A stretch of DNA of 64,000 nt, taken from contig NZ_RBVY01000010.1 of NCBI RefSeq assembly GCF_004000215.1, positions 135,018-199,017 on the forward strand, written 5' to 3'. Below, one piece after another: positions 1 through 8,908 of the stretch; the stretch's first letter is position 1; the number at the start of each line of letters is the position of its first letter. Made by a program: the position numbers and the translations under genes. The stretch is from Nitratireductor alexandrii (lineage in GTDB: Bacteria; Pseudomonadota; Alphaproteobacteria; Rhizobiales; Rhizobiaceae). The notes beneath the pieces are model-generated. The model was not told where the DNA came from and ran no database searches. It saw only the letters and a program-made list of their open reading frames with translations.

Positions 1-456
1 GCATTGTCGCCCGACCTTTTGATCTGCGACGAGCCGGTCTCGGCGCTGGATGTCTCCGTGCAAGCGCAAATCCTCAATCTTTTGAAGGATCTGCAGAAAA
101 ATCTCGGCCTGACGATGATCTTCATCTCCCACAATCTGGCGGTGGTCAAATATATCGCCGACCGGATCGCGGTGATGCGACGGGGCCGCATCGTCGAGGT
201 CGCGGATGTCGAGACGCTGTTTGCGCGGCCCGTCCACCCCTACACCAAAAGCCTGCTTGCGGCCGTACCCACCATTCGCCTCGATCGCAAGCTCGACTTC
301 TCACATCACGACGGCGACACCCATGACCCCGCGCGGGACTGGCCGGACGAGTTCAAGCCGGGCGTAAACGGCGACCCGCTGCGGCTCGTGCCGGTTGCCC
401 AGGACCATTGGGTGCTTGCCCGTTCGCTGCCATCCCGGGAGAGGATATCAGCATGA
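1..456 (+). CDS. Peptide-type ABC transporter ATPase, C-terminal part (5' end outside window)
   Basis: The reading frame is open from the first base, so only the C-terminal ~151 residues are present. They start at the Walker B segment ([18 protein letters not shown]), followed by the H-loop ([15 protein letters not shown]) and the C-terminal extension typical of OppF/DppF ATPases ([14 protein letters not shown]). The Walker A and signature motifs lie upstream of the window. The stop overlaps the ATG of the binding-protein gene (ATGA), so it belongs to the same importer operon. The family energises uptake of oligopeptides or related solutes at the inner membrane; the true substrate is not evident. 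Confidence 0.93.
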   Translation, partial: ALSPDLLICDEPVSALDVSVQAQILNLLKDLQKNLGLTMIFISHNLAVVKYIADRIAVMRRGRIVEVADVETLFARPVHPYTKSLLAAVPTIRLDRKLDFSHHDGDTHDPARDWPDEFKPGVNGDPLRLVPVAQDHWVLARSLPSRERISA

Positions 457-2372
457 CCGTTTCAGCTCTCGTCCGCCGCATGGGCCTGTCGGCCTGCATG
501 GCCGGCCTGATCGTCGCGTGCGCGCTTGCTGGTGCGCCGGTGCTGGCGCAGGAGCCTCCGGCGCTTAAACAGGCGGTGGAAAGCGGCGCCCTGCCGCCGA
601 TGGCCGAAAGGCTGCCGGACACGCCGCGCGTGATCGACCTTGCCGCGCTCGGCCGCAGCGAAGGGCGTTACGGCGGCACGCTGACCATGCTGATGGCCCA
701 GTCCAAGGACATCCGCATGATGACGATCTACGGCTATGCGCGGCTGGTCGGCTTCGACGAGAAGCTGGATCTCGTGCCGGACATCCTGGAGAGCTTCGAA
801 GTCGAGGAAGGCCGCATCTTCACCTTGAAGCTGCGGCCGGGCCACCGCTGGTCCGACGGCCATCCGTTCACGGCCGAGGACTTTCGCTATTCCTGGGAGG
901 ATGTCGAGACCAACGAGGATCTGTCGCGGGCAGGGCCCTCGCAGGTCATGCTGGTCGACGGGGAGCCGCCGGAATTCGAGGTGATCGACGAGCAGACGGT
1001 TCGCTACACCTGGTCGAAACCCAACCCGCAATTCCTGCCGTCGCTCGCCGGCGGCAGCCCGAACTACATCGCCGTGCCGGCGCATTATCTGAAACAGTTC
1101 CACCAAAAATATACAGACAAGGCCGAACTCGATGCCAAGGTCGCCGAGGCCGGCGTACGCGACTGGGTGGCGCTGCACACGATCCGGGCGCGCGCCTACC
1201 GGCCGGAAAACCCGGACCTGCCGTCGCTGGAACCCTGGGTCAACACCACGCCGCCGCCGGCCGAACGCTTCATCTTCAAGCGCAATCCCTATTATCACCG
1301 GGTGGACAAGTCCGGCCGGCAACTGCCCTATATCGACGAAATCTTCATGGGCATCAGCTCGGCCGACATCATTCCGGCCAAGACCGGCAGCGGCGACAGC
1401 GACCTGCAGGCCCGCTATCTGCGCTTCGACAACTACACCTTCCTCAAACAGGCCAGCCAGTCGCACGGCTACGAGGTGAAGCTGTGGCGCGACGGCGACG
1501 GTTCGCAGGTCGCCTACCTGCCCAACCTCAACGTCAACGATCCGGTCTGGCGCACGCTCTTTCGCGACGTGCGGTTCCGCCGCGCGCTGTCGGTGGCGAT
1601 CCACCGCGAGGAGATCAACCAGCAGTTCTATTTCGGCCTGGCGCATCCGGCCGCCAACACGGTGCTCGACACCTCGCCGCTGTTCCGGCCGGAATACGAC
1701 CAGGCCTGGGCGCAATACGATCCCGACCTCGCCAACCGGCTGCTCGACGAGATCGGGCTGGAGCGCGGCGGCGACGGCGTGCGCCGGCTGCCGGACGGCC
1801 GCCCGGCCGAACTGATCGTGGAACTGGCGGGCGGCACCGAGGAATCCGACGTCACCCAGCTCGTCGGCGAATATTGGGGCAAGATCGGCATCAAGGTGTT
1901 CCCGCGCTCCATGCAGCTCGACAATCTGCGCCGCCGGTTCCTGGCCGGCGACACGCAGATGTCGGTATGGAGCGGCCTGAATGTCGGGCTCGCCACCGCC
2001 GACATGCCGCCGGAGGAACTGGCGCCGGTTTCGTCGGTGCAAGGCATCTGGCCGCAATGGGGCCAATATGTCGAGACCGGCGGCAAGGCGGGGGAGATGG
2101 TCGACGAACCGAAGGCGCTGCGCCTGCACGAGCTGTTCCAGTCCTGGCGGGTGTCGTCGACGACCGAGGAGCGCCGGGCGATCTGGCACGAGATGCTGGA
2201 GATCTATACCGACCAGGTCTACACGATCGGCACGGTCAACGGGGTGCTGCAGCCGGTGGTGGTGCGCGACACGTTGCAGAACGTGCCCGACAAGGGCATT
2301 TACGCGTTTTCTCCGGTCGCCTATTTCGGGGTCTACATGCCGGACGCGTTCTGGTTCTCGGCAGGGGATTAG
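453..2372 (+). CDS. Extracytoplasmic solute-binding protein, family 5 (peptide type)
   Basis: A 639-residue protein. Residues 1-32 form a Sec signal peptide ending at a VLAQ-like site. The mature part has the SBP_bac_5 pattern, with an early YGGTLTML strand, [20 protein letters not shown] and a [18 protein letters not shown] segment. The ATG at 453 is chosen because GGGAGAGG lies just upstream and it overlaps the ATPase stop; an upstream in-frame start would run far into the ATPase gene. At about 640 residues it is longer than typical DppA/OppA proteins (~540), matching a large rhizobial subgroup. It would deliver a peptide or peptide-like ligand to the two permeases that follow. Confidence 0.93.
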   Translation: MTVSALVRRMGLSACMAGLIVACALAGAPVLAQEPPALKQAVESGALPPMAERLPDTPRVIDLAALGRSEGRYGGTLTMLMAQSKDIRMMTIYGYARLVGFDEKLDLVPDILESFEVEEGRIFTLKLRPGHRWSDGHPFTAEDFRYSWEDVETNEDLSRAGPSQVMLVDGEPPEFEVIDEQTVRYTWSKPNPQFLPSLAGGSPNYIAVPAHYLKQFHQKYTDKAELDAKVAEAGVRDWVALHTIRARAYRPENPDLPSLEPWVNTTPPPAERFIFKRNPYYHRVDKSGRQLPYIDEIFMGISSADIIPAKTGSGDSDLQARYLRFDNYTFLKQASQSHGYEVKLWRDGDGSQVAYLPNLNVNDPVWRTLFRDVRFRRALSVAIHREEINQQFYFGLAHPAANTVLDTSPLFRPEYDQAWAQYDPDLANRLLDEIGLERGGDGVRRLPDGRPAELIVELAGGTEESDVTQLVGEYWGKIGIKVFPRSMQLDNLRRRFLAGDTQMSVWSGLNVGLATADMPPEELAPVSSVQGIWPQWGQYVETGGKAGEMVDEPKALRLHELFQSWRVSSTTEERRAIWHEMLEIYTDQVYTIGTVNGVLQPVVVRDTLQNVPDKGIYAFSPVAYFGVYMPDAFWFSAGD

Positions 2373-2377
2373 GCCGG

Positions 2378-3376
2378 TTGCTGCGTTACATCGTCTACCG
2401 ACTGCTGGCCGCGATCCCGACGCTGTTCTTGATCAGCGCGCTGGTGTTCCTGATCATCGAACTGCCGCCGGGCGACTATTTCGAGACCTATGTCGCCGAA
2501 CTGCAGGCGCAGGGCGAGACGGTCGATCCGAAGAAGATCGAATATCTCAAGGAACAATACGGTTTCGACAAGCCGCTGCTCGAACGCTACTTCACCTGGG
2601 TCGGCGGCATGCTGCAGGGCGATTTCGGCTATTCGTTCGAATATGAGCTTCCGGTCAGCGACGTGGTCGGAAACCGGCTCTATCTCACCATCGTGGTCTC
2701 GATGGTGACGATCATCTTCACCTGGTTGATCGCGTTTCCGATCGGCATCTATTCGGCGACGCACCAATATTCCTGGGGCGATTACGGGCTGACCTTCATC
2801 GGCCTTCTGGGCCTGGCGACACCGAACTTCCTGCTGGCGCTGATCCTGCTTTACCTCGCCAATGTGTGGTTCGGCACCTCGATCGGCCATCTGATGGACG
2901 CCCGCTTCATCGACCAGCCGATGAGCTGGGCCAAATTCCGGTCGATGGCCGAGCATATGGTGATCCCGGTGATCGTCATCGGCACGGCGGGTACGGCCGG
3001 CATGATCCGCCGGCTGCGGGCAAACCTGCTCGACGAGCTGCAGAAGCAATATGTCGTGACCGCCCGCGCCAAGGGCGTGCCGCCGCTGCGGGCGCTGCTG
3101 AAATATCCGCTGCGCATGTCGCTCAACTTCTTCATCGCCGACATCGGCAGTATCCTGCCGGCGGTGATCTCCGGCGCGGAGGTGGTGGCGATCGTGCTGT
3201 CGCTGGAGACGACCGGGCCGCTGCTGATCCGCGCCCTGCAGAGCCAGGACATGTATCTGGCCGGATCGTTCCTGATGTTCCTGGCGACGTTGACGGTGAT
3301 CGGCGTGCTGATCTCCGACATCGCGCTTGCCATTCTCGATCCGCGGATCAGGCTGCAGGAGGGACGCCGGCGATGA
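2378..3376 (+). CDS. ABC transporter permease, OppB/DppB type
   Basis: A 332-residue inner-membrane permease starting at TTG (2378), six bases after the binding-protein stop, with AGGGGA upstream. No ATG gives a complete first helix. The N-terminus LLRYIVYRLLAAIPTLFLIS is the classic first helix of OppB-type permeases. Six hydrophobic segments follow. The EAA coupling loop is visible as VTARAKGVPPLRALLKYPLR near residue 230. The stop overlaps the next permease (ATGA), so the pair is translationally coupled. It forms the channel with the downstream OppC-type protein. Confidence 0.93.
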   Translation: MLRYIVYRLLAAIPTLFLISALVFLIIELPPGDYFETYVAELQAQGETVDPKKIEYLKEQYGFDKPLLERYFTWVGGMLQGDFGYSFEYELPVSDVVGNRLYLTIVVSMVTIIFTWLIAFPIGIYSATHQYSWGDYGLTFIGLLGLATPNFLLALILLYLANVWFGTSIGHLMDARFIDQPMSWAKFRSMAEHMVIPVIVIGTAGTAGMIRRLRANLLDELQKQYVVTARAKGVPPLRALLKYPLRMSLNFFIADIGSILPAVISGAEVVAIVLSLETTGPLLIRALQSQDMYLAGSFLMFLATLTVIGVLISDIALAILDPRIRLQEGRRR

Positions 3377-4548
3377 CGTCTCCCCTGCCGCCGGACGGCG
3401 GACCGCTCGAGCATTTCGTTTCGCAGACCGCCTTCGACCCCGAGGTGACGGAGAAACTGACGCCGGCGCAGGAGCGCATCTATCTGGCCTCGCAACTGCG
3501 CCTGATGTGGTGGAAGTTCCGCCGCCACCGCGCGGCGGTCGTCTCGGGCATCTTTCTGGTGCTGCTTTACGCCTCGATCCTGATCAGCGAGTTTCTGGCG
3601 CCCTACAATCTGGAAAGCCGCAACGTCAACGCGATCTACATGCCGCCTCAGAGCGTGCATCTGTTCCATGAGGGCGCGTTTGTCGGTCCGTTCGTCTACG
3701 GCACCAAATTCGAGCTCAACATGGAGACGCTGAAGCGCGAATACACCGCCGACACGTCCCAGGTTCAGAAATTGCGCTTCTTCTGCCGCGGCGACCGCTA
3801 CCGCTTCTGGGGCATGTGGGAGAGCGACGTACACCTGTTTTGCCCGGCCGAGGGGGGCGATGTGTTCCTGCTCGGCACGGACAGGCTCGGACGCGACGTG
3901 CTGTCGCGCATGATCTACGGCACGCGTATCTCGCTGACCATCGGCCTGATCGGCATCACCGTCAGCTTCGTCCTCGGCATTTCGATCGGCGGCGCGGCCG
4001 GCTATTACGGCGGCTGGGTCGACCATATCGTGCAGCGCGTGATCGAGGTGCTGCAAAGCCTGCCGAGCATTCCGCTGTGGCTGGCGCTGGCGGCGATCAT
4101 GCCGGTGACCTGGAGTCCGATCCTGGTCTATTTCGGCATCACCATCATTTTGGGCCTGATCGACTGGACGGGGCTGGCGCGCGCCGTGCGCTCCAAGCTG
4201 CTGTCGCTGCGCGAGGAGGAATATGTGGTGGCGGCGGAGCTGATGGGGGCGAGCCCGACGCGGGTGATCTTCCGCCACCTGATCCCCGGCTTCATGAGCC
4301 ATCTGATCGCCTCGGCGACCATCACCATCCCGACCATGATCCTGGGCGAAACGGCGTTGAGCTTTCTCGGCCTCGGCCTGCGCCCGCCGGTGACGAGCTG
4401 GGGCGTGCTGCTCAACGAGGCCCAAAACATCAACGTGGTCGCGCTCTATCCGTGGCTGATCCTGCCGGTCGTGCCGGTGATCCTGGTGATCCTGGCCTTC
4501 AACTTCCTCGGCGACGGCCTGCGCGACGCCGCCGACCCCTATCACTGA
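3373..4548 (+). CDS. ABC transporter permease, OppC/DppC type, with long periplasmic insertion
   Basis: A 391-residue partner permease. After a hydrophilic N-terminus and a first helix (about residues 52-75) there is an insertion of roughly 90 residues before the usual FLLGTDRLGRDVLSRMIYG motif that precedes helix 2. The insertion contains two cysteines (FFCRGDRY and HLFCPAEG). The rest has the normal OppC layout, with the EAA loop VAAELMGASPTRVIFRHLIP. Ordinary OppC proteins are ~300 residues, so the extra loop is unusual but intact. The 3' end overlaps the end of the convergent deacetylase gene by 7 bases. Confidence 0.92.
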   Translation: MTSPLPPDGGPLEHFVSQTAFDPEVTEKLTPAQERIYLASQLRLMWWKFRRHRAAVVSGIFLVLLYASILISEFLAPYNLESRNVNAIYMPPQSVHLFHEGAFVGPFVYGTKFELNMETLKREYTADTSQVQKLRFFCRGDRYRFWGMWESDVHLFCPAEGGDVFLLGTDRLGRDVLSRMIYGTRISLTIGLIGITVSFVLGISIGGAAGYYGGWVDHIVQRVIEVLQSLPSIPLWLALAAIMPVTWSPILVYFGITIILGLIDWTGLARAVRSKLLSLREEEYVVAAELMGASPTRVIFRHLIPGFMSHLIASATITIPTMILGETALSFLGLGLRPPVTSWGVLLNEAQNINVVALYPWLILPVVPVILVILAFNFLGDGLRDAADPYH

Positions 4549-5303
4549 GCGGGGGGAGGCAGCGCGGCGGCGAGATCGTCGGCGTTGCGGAAAGCCAGTC
4601 CCTTGTCGCCGGTGAGGTAGGACAGCAGGCCGTCGAGCGTCGCCCAGGCGTCGTCGTCATGGACGAGATGATGCGACAGGATGCCGACCGGCAGGCCGCC
4701 GCGCGCGCGCGCCTCGCCGAGCCGGCGGCGCGTCTCGGCGATCGTCCAGTCGAGCGGGCGCCCCTTGCGGCCGCCATGCCAGTCGACGATGTCGACATGG
4801 GTGTTGAGTTCGGGCAAGCGCGTGCCTGTCGGGCGCCAGGCATGGGTCGAGAGCGCGCGAAATCCGGCTTCGTGGACGCGGGCGGCCACCGCCGGCGCGA
4901 TCCGGTTCCAGGGCGGCACCAGAATGCCGGAGAGACGGGAACCGAACAGCTCTTGCAGCCGGGCGCGCCCGGCGCGCAACTCGGCCAGCACCTCGTCGAC
5001 GTCGCGGTCGCCGCCGAGTTCGACCGCCTTTTCGGTGTCGGGCGTGTGGCGGCGATGGGCATAACCGTGGACGCAGGGCGTCACCAGGGGTTCCATGGCG
5101 ATGCGCTCGGCGAGCGCCGGCGTCGCGTCGGCCGGAATGATTGCGAGCAGGACCGGCGCCCGGTGCCGCCTGGCAAGCGCGATCAGCCGGTCGAGCGCCG
5201 GGGAGGGACGGGTGGCGTCGTCGTCGCGCAAGAACAGGCGCGGCGCGAGCCCCTCGCCGGCCCAGCGCGCCAGTTCGCGGTCGAGCTCGGCGAAGGGGCT
5301 CAT
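4542..5303 (-). CDS. Polysaccharide deacetylase-family protein
   Basis: A 253-residue cytoplasmic-looking protein with no signal peptide. It has the NodB-type fold markers: an acidic RDDDA motif at residues ~27-31 for the catalytic/metal aspartates, HGYAHRRH as the histidine pair, PPWNR, and a late ILSHHLVHD histidine motif. Such enzymes remove N- or O-acetyl groups from sugar polymers or lipid-linked sugars. Its ATG overlaps the stop of the upstream glycosyltransferase (ATGA), making it the last gene of the glycosyltransferase operon. A role in tailoring the glycan made by that operon is inferred; the substrate is unknown. Confidence 0.82.
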   Translation of the reverse strand: MSPFAELDRELARWAGEGLAPRLFLRDDDATRPSPALDRLIALARRHRAPVLLAIIPADATPALAERIAMEPLVTPCVHGYAHRRHTPDTEKAVELGGDRDVDEVLAELRAGRARLQELFGSRLSGILVPPWNRIAPAVAARVHEAGFRALSTHAWRPTGTRLPELNTHVDIVDWHGGRKGRPLDWTIAETRRRLGEARARGGLPVGILSHHLVHDDDAWATLDGLLSYLTGDKGLAFRNADDLAAALPPPAQ

Positions 5304-6445
5304 CGTTGTCGCCTCGATTGCCTGGCGCGCTCGAGCAGCGGGTCGAGCGTGTGTTTGAACAGCCGCGCGGCCGCTTCGATCGAATGGTGGTCGGCGACGT
5401 TGGTGCGCCCGGCGGCGCCGATCGCCTGCCGGAGCGCGGGCGTGTCGATGAGGCGGGCGAGATTGGCGCGAAAGGCCTCGACGTCGCCTTCGGGGGCGAG
5501 CAGACCGCTTGCGGGCGTGACAACGACCGGCACGCCGGCGGCGGCGTAGGCGGCGACCGGCAGGCCGAGCGCCTGTGCCTCGAGATAGGACATGCCGAAC
5601 GCCTCGCCGAGCCCCGGCCAGACGAAAATGTCGGCCGCGCCCATCCAGCCGGCGACTTCGGGTTTCGGCAGCGCGCCGGCGAAAAAAACGCGGCCGGCGG
5701 GCAGCTCGGAAAACATCGCCTCGACATCGGCGCGGCCGGGACCGTCTCCGACGACGACGAGGGTCCAGCGGCGCGCGGCGAGGCCCGACAGGATCGTGGC
5801 CAGGGCCCGGTAGGAGGCCATCTTGGCGCCGGGCCGCATCATGCCGACGGCCAGAAGCAGCGGCGCGTCGTTGTCGAAGGGAACGGGCGGCGGTGCCTGC
5901 GGTGCCGGCGCGGCCGTGTCGATGAAGGGGGGCAGGGGGACGATCATGCCGGGATCGTCGAGAAAACTCTCCAGATAGGCCCGGTCCGAGGGTTTGAGGC
6001 AGAAATTCGCGGCGGCGCCCGCAACGGCGGCCTGGACGGCGGCGCGTGCCTCTGCCCAGTCGGCGTCGGTTGCCTGGCGGGTGCGGCAGGCTTCGGCCGT
6101 CACGTAGGGAATGCCGAACGCCTGGGACACGGCCGGCCCGATCCAGTCCGGGGCCTTGCAATAGGGGTGATAGGTGAACCACAGATCGGGCGCGGTCGCC
6201 GGCGTGTGCGACCAGGCACCGAGCAGCCGGTCGCGCTCGGCCTCGCACGCGGCCCGGCGTTCGCAAAACAGCGTGGACGAGGGGCGCTTTTGATAGGAGA
6301 TCGTTTCCGTGGCGAGCGTCACCTGGTAGCCGGCCAGGCGCAGCGCCTTCATCATCGCGCGGGCGATCTCGCGATCGCCCGACGGGATCGGGTGATCGGG
6401 CGATTTCAAGGGCGCGTAAAAGGCGATTTTTGCGGGCATCGGCAT
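5300..6445 (-). CDS. Glycosyltransferase, GT4-like
   Basis: A 381-residue protein with two Rossmann-like halves. The C-terminal half carries VVVGDGPGRADVEAMF, FFAGALPKPEVAGWMGAADI and the E-x7-E motif in GLGEAFGMSYLEAQALG, all typical of retaining GT-B enzymes of family GT4. Two candidate ATGs (6445 and 6439) both give a start just before the first strand (KIAFYAPLKSP). A longer reading frame reaches 6598, but the added residues are basic and low in complexity, so it is not used. It transfers a sugar from an activated donor to an unknown acceptor. It lies 46 bases after the MurG-like gene. Confidence 0.85.
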   Translation of the reverse strand: MPMPAKIAFYAPLKSPDHPIPSGDREIARAMMKALRLAGYQVTLATETISYQKRPSSTLFCERRAACEAERDRLLGAWSHTPATAPDLWFTYHPYCKAPDWIGPAVSQAFGIPYVTAEACRTRQATDADWAEARAAVQAAVAGAAANFCLKPSDRAYLESFLDDPGMIVPLPPFIDTAAPAPQAPPPVPFDNDAPLLLAVGMMRPGAKMASYRALATILSGLAARRWTLVVVGDGPGRADVEAMFSELPAGRVFFAGALPKPEVAGWMGAADIFVWPGLGEAFGMSYLEAQALGLPVAAYAAAGVPVVVTPASGLLAPEGDVEAFRANLARLIDTPALRQAIGAAGRTNVADHHSIEAAARLFKHTLDPLLERARQSRRQR

Positions 6446-6491
6446 CGACGCTAGAGAGAACGCGGCGGCGCGGTCAAGCCGTGTGGCCGTG

Positions 6492-7643
6492 TCACGCCGG
6501 CGCGGGCGCGGCGGCGAAGCGGGCAAGGAGCCGCGCCGTTTCCGCGGCGCCGTCAAGGCGGATCGCGGCCCGGTCGGGCACAGGCGCTTCAATCGCACGG
6601 TCGATGGCGGCCGCGATCCCGTCCGGCGTTTCGTCGGTATGGGCGACGGCTTCGGCGAGCCCGGAGCGCCCCATCAGCGCGGCGCGGGTGATCTGTTCGG
6701 TCTCGATGCCGTCCGACAAGGGCACCACCACCGCCCGGCAGCCGGCGGCATAGATGTCGGCCACGGTGTTGTAGCCGACCCGCGAGATCGACAGCCTGGC
6801 GGCGGCGAGAAGGGCGGGCAGGTCGGGCACGAAGGACAGGAATTCGAGCCTTCCGGAGGCGAGCGCGCTCAATTCCGCCTTCTGGGCCTCGCTGGTCCTC
6901 AGGCCGGTGATCACCGTCCATTGCTCGTCGCGCAGGCTGCACAGCGGCTTGGCCTGCAGCGCGGTCCTGAGAAGGGTGTGGCCGAGCGCGCCGCCGCCGA
7001 CCGAAACCACAACCCCGGCGCGCCGGCGCGCGGGGGGCGGCGGTTCGGGCGCGACGAGGCCTGTATAGAAGACCTTGTCGGCGATCTCGCCGGTCAGGCG
7101 GAACGTGTCGTCGAGACGCGTGAAGGCCGGGTCGCCGTGAACCAGGACATGGTCGAAATAGGACTGGATAATCTCGACCACCTCGTGGTCGCGTTCCGGC
7201 TTCTTGGTGTTGGCCTGGAGAATATCGCGGATCGAGGCGGCGATCAGCGGCCGTGGCCTGCGCGCGCGTGCGGCTTCCATCAGCGGCAGCAGCTCGAAGC
7301 GCATCTGGCGCCGGCCGAACGGAAACGCCTCGGTGAGCACGATGTCGGGCCGGGTTCGCTCGAACAGGTCGAGCAGGATGTCGCGCCGCCGGTCCTTCCA
7401 GGCGTCGTCGACCGGCGTGCCGTCCGGCAGTTCCAGCTTGTTGAAAACGGCCTCGCCGGCGCGCACCGGCGGCAGAAAATGGGTCCGCGTCGCGCCGCTG
7501 TCGAAATCGGGGATGGGCACGCCGCCGAAGACGAGATCGACCTCGAAGCCGGCCGCGACCAGGGCGCGCACAATGCGCGCGGCCCGGAAGACATGGCCAA
7601 CGCCCATCAGGTGCTGGACGTAGAAGAAGACCTTTTTGGTCAC
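6492..7643 (-). CDS. MurG-like glycosyltransferase (COG4671-type)
   Basis: A 383-residue protein starting at GTG (7643); the GTG overlaps the stop of the preceding glycosyltransferase. It begins with a Rossmann strand and the glycine-rich MGVGHVFRAARIVRALV segment. Later it has VVVSVGGGALGHTLL and a donor-binding stretch around SRVGYNTVADIYAAGCRAVVV, the pattern of GT28/MurG-type enzymes. It is clearly related to the first gene of this operon (8905-10125), so the operon carries a diverged pair. Cytoplasmic or peripheral membrane location is expected; donor and acceptor are unknown. Confidence 0.83.
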   Translation of the reverse strand: MTKKVFFYVQHLMGVGHVFRAARIVRALVAAGFEVDLVFGGVPIPDFDSGATRTHFLPPVRAGEAVFNKLELPDGTPVDDAWKDRRRDILLDLFERTRPDIVLTEAFPFGRRQMRFELLPLMEAARARRPRPLIAASIRDILQANTKKPERDHEVVEIIQSYFDHVLVHGDPAFTRLDDTFRLTGEIADKVFYTGLVAPEPPPPARRRAGVVVSVGGGALGHTLLRTALQAKPLCSLRDEQWTVITGLRTSEAQKAELSALASGRLEFLSFVPDLPALLAAARLSISRVGYNTVADIYAAGCRAVVVPLSDGIETEQITRAALMGRSGLAEAVAHTDETPDGIAAAIDRAIEAPVPDRAAIRLDGAAETARLLARFAAAPAPA

Positions 7644-8908
7644 GAGGCGATTTTCTCCGCGGACGGTTTGGCCGGCGCGACGCCGGAGGCCACGAAACGT
7701 GCGATCAGGCGTCCGATCGCCCCGCGATGGTCGAACGCCGTGCGCACGCGGTGCTCGGCCGCCTCGCCGATGCGTCGGCGCAGGCCCGGGTCGCGAATGA
7801 GGGTTTCGATCGTGACGGCGAGCGGCTCCGGCTCGTCGGGGGCGACCAGAAAGCCGGTTTCGCCGTCGAGGATCAGTTCGGGAATGCCGGAGACGGGCGT
7901 CGAAACGCAGACCAGGCCCTGGCTTTGCGCCTCCACCAGCACGTTGGGCAGTCCGTCGCGGTCGCCGTTCGGCGCGATCCGGCAGGGCAGCACGAACAGG
8001 TCCGCCTTGCGGTACTCGGCCAGCACCTCGCGTTGCGGCATCGAGCCGTGCAGGCTGACCCGCCCGGCAAGCCCGAGTTCGGCCACCTGCGCCTTCAGCG
8101 CCTCGCTCAATTCGCCGCCGCCAATATGGGTCCAGTGCCAGTTCAAGTCGGCGGGCAGGCGGGCGAGCGCGGCGGCGAGCGTGTCGAGCCCCTTCTTGGT
8201 CACCGCCCGGCCGACGGACAGGATGCGCGCGGGGTCTCGCGGGTCGGAGCCGTCGCGGGCGTAGGCGGGCGCCGCTGGCGGCGAAAAGCGCGACAGATCG
8301 ATGCCGTGATAGACGAGGCTCACCTTGTCGGGGTCGTCGGCGAGGCTTTTGAGGTGGCGCGCGCCGCCCGCCGTGCAGGTGACGGTCCAGTCGCTGGCGG
8401 CGAGCTTTTCCTGGATCTCCCAATCCGGCGAGGTCCAGATATCCTTGGCGTGAGCCGAGGCGCTCCAGCGCATTTGCCGCATCTCGGCCGCATACCGGGC
8501 GACCGAGGACGGGGTGTGCAGGAAATGGCTGTAGATCCAGGCCGCGTCCTGCGGAAACTCGGCGGCGAAGACCAGTGCCTGGCCGAAGCGACGAATGCGG
8601 TTGGCGCTCGGATCGCGGCGCAGGTCGCGCAGCCAATTGTTGCGCGCCTGCCGATAGCCCGGAAGGCGGCGTACCTTGCGCCAGGCCGCCAACACGCGGC
8701 CGGGCTCGTGGTGGAGATATTCGGGCAAATAGAGGGTCCGCGCGCGGATCTCGTCGTTGATCGGGTGGGTCTTCTTGTCGGTCGGGTGGCGCAGCGAAAC
8801 CAGCGTGAGACGGAAGCCGGCGCGCTCGAGTTCGAGCAATTCCTGCGCCACGAACGTCTCCGACAGGCGCGGATAGCATTTCAGGACGACGGCGATGTGT
8901 GAATTCAT
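7640..8908 (-). CDS. Glycosyltransferase, GT4-like (colanic-acid WcaL-type)
   Basis: A 422-residue protein that begins with IAVVLKCYPRLSETFVAQEL, a segment shared by exopolysaccharide glycosyltransferases of the WcaL/AmsK kind. The C-terminal GT4 domain shows ILSVGRAVTKKGLDTLAAAL, LHGSMPQREVLAEYRKADLF and VSGIPELILDGETGFLV. Both ends overlap neighbouring genes by four bases, so the genes are translationally coupled. It probably adds a hexose during assembly of a surface polysaccharide repeat unit or glycolipid. Confidence 0.85.
   Translation of the reverse strand: MNSHIAVVLKCYPRLSETFVAQELLELERAGFRLTLVSLRHPTDKKTHPINDEIRARTLYLPEYLHHEPGRVLAAWRKVRRLPGYRQARNNWLRDLRRDPSANRIRRFGQALVFAAEFPQDAAWIYSHFLHTPSSVARYAAEMRQMRWSASAHAKDIWTSPDWEIQEKLAASDWTVTCTAGGARHLKSLADDPDKVSLVYHGIDLSRFSPPAAPAYARDGSDPRDPARILSVGRAVTKKGLDTLAAALARLPADLNWHWTHIGGGELSEALKAQVAELGLAGRVSLHGSMPQREVLAEYRKADLFVLPCRIAPNGDRDGLPNVLVEAQSQGLVCVSTPVSGIPELILDGETGFLVAPDEPEPLAVTIETLIRDPGLRRRIGEAAEHRVRTAFDHRGAIGRLIARFVASGVAPAKPSAEKIAS

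Noticed and set aside
462..2189. Long minus-strand open frame opposite the peptide-binding protein
   Set aside because: Its product is rich in His, Arg and Pro with no domain pattern. It is a shadow of the GC-rich gene on the other strand.
2851..4545. Long minus-strand open frame opposite the two permeases
   Set aside because: Composition is typical of antisense to membrane-protein genes; no motif or ribosome site was found.
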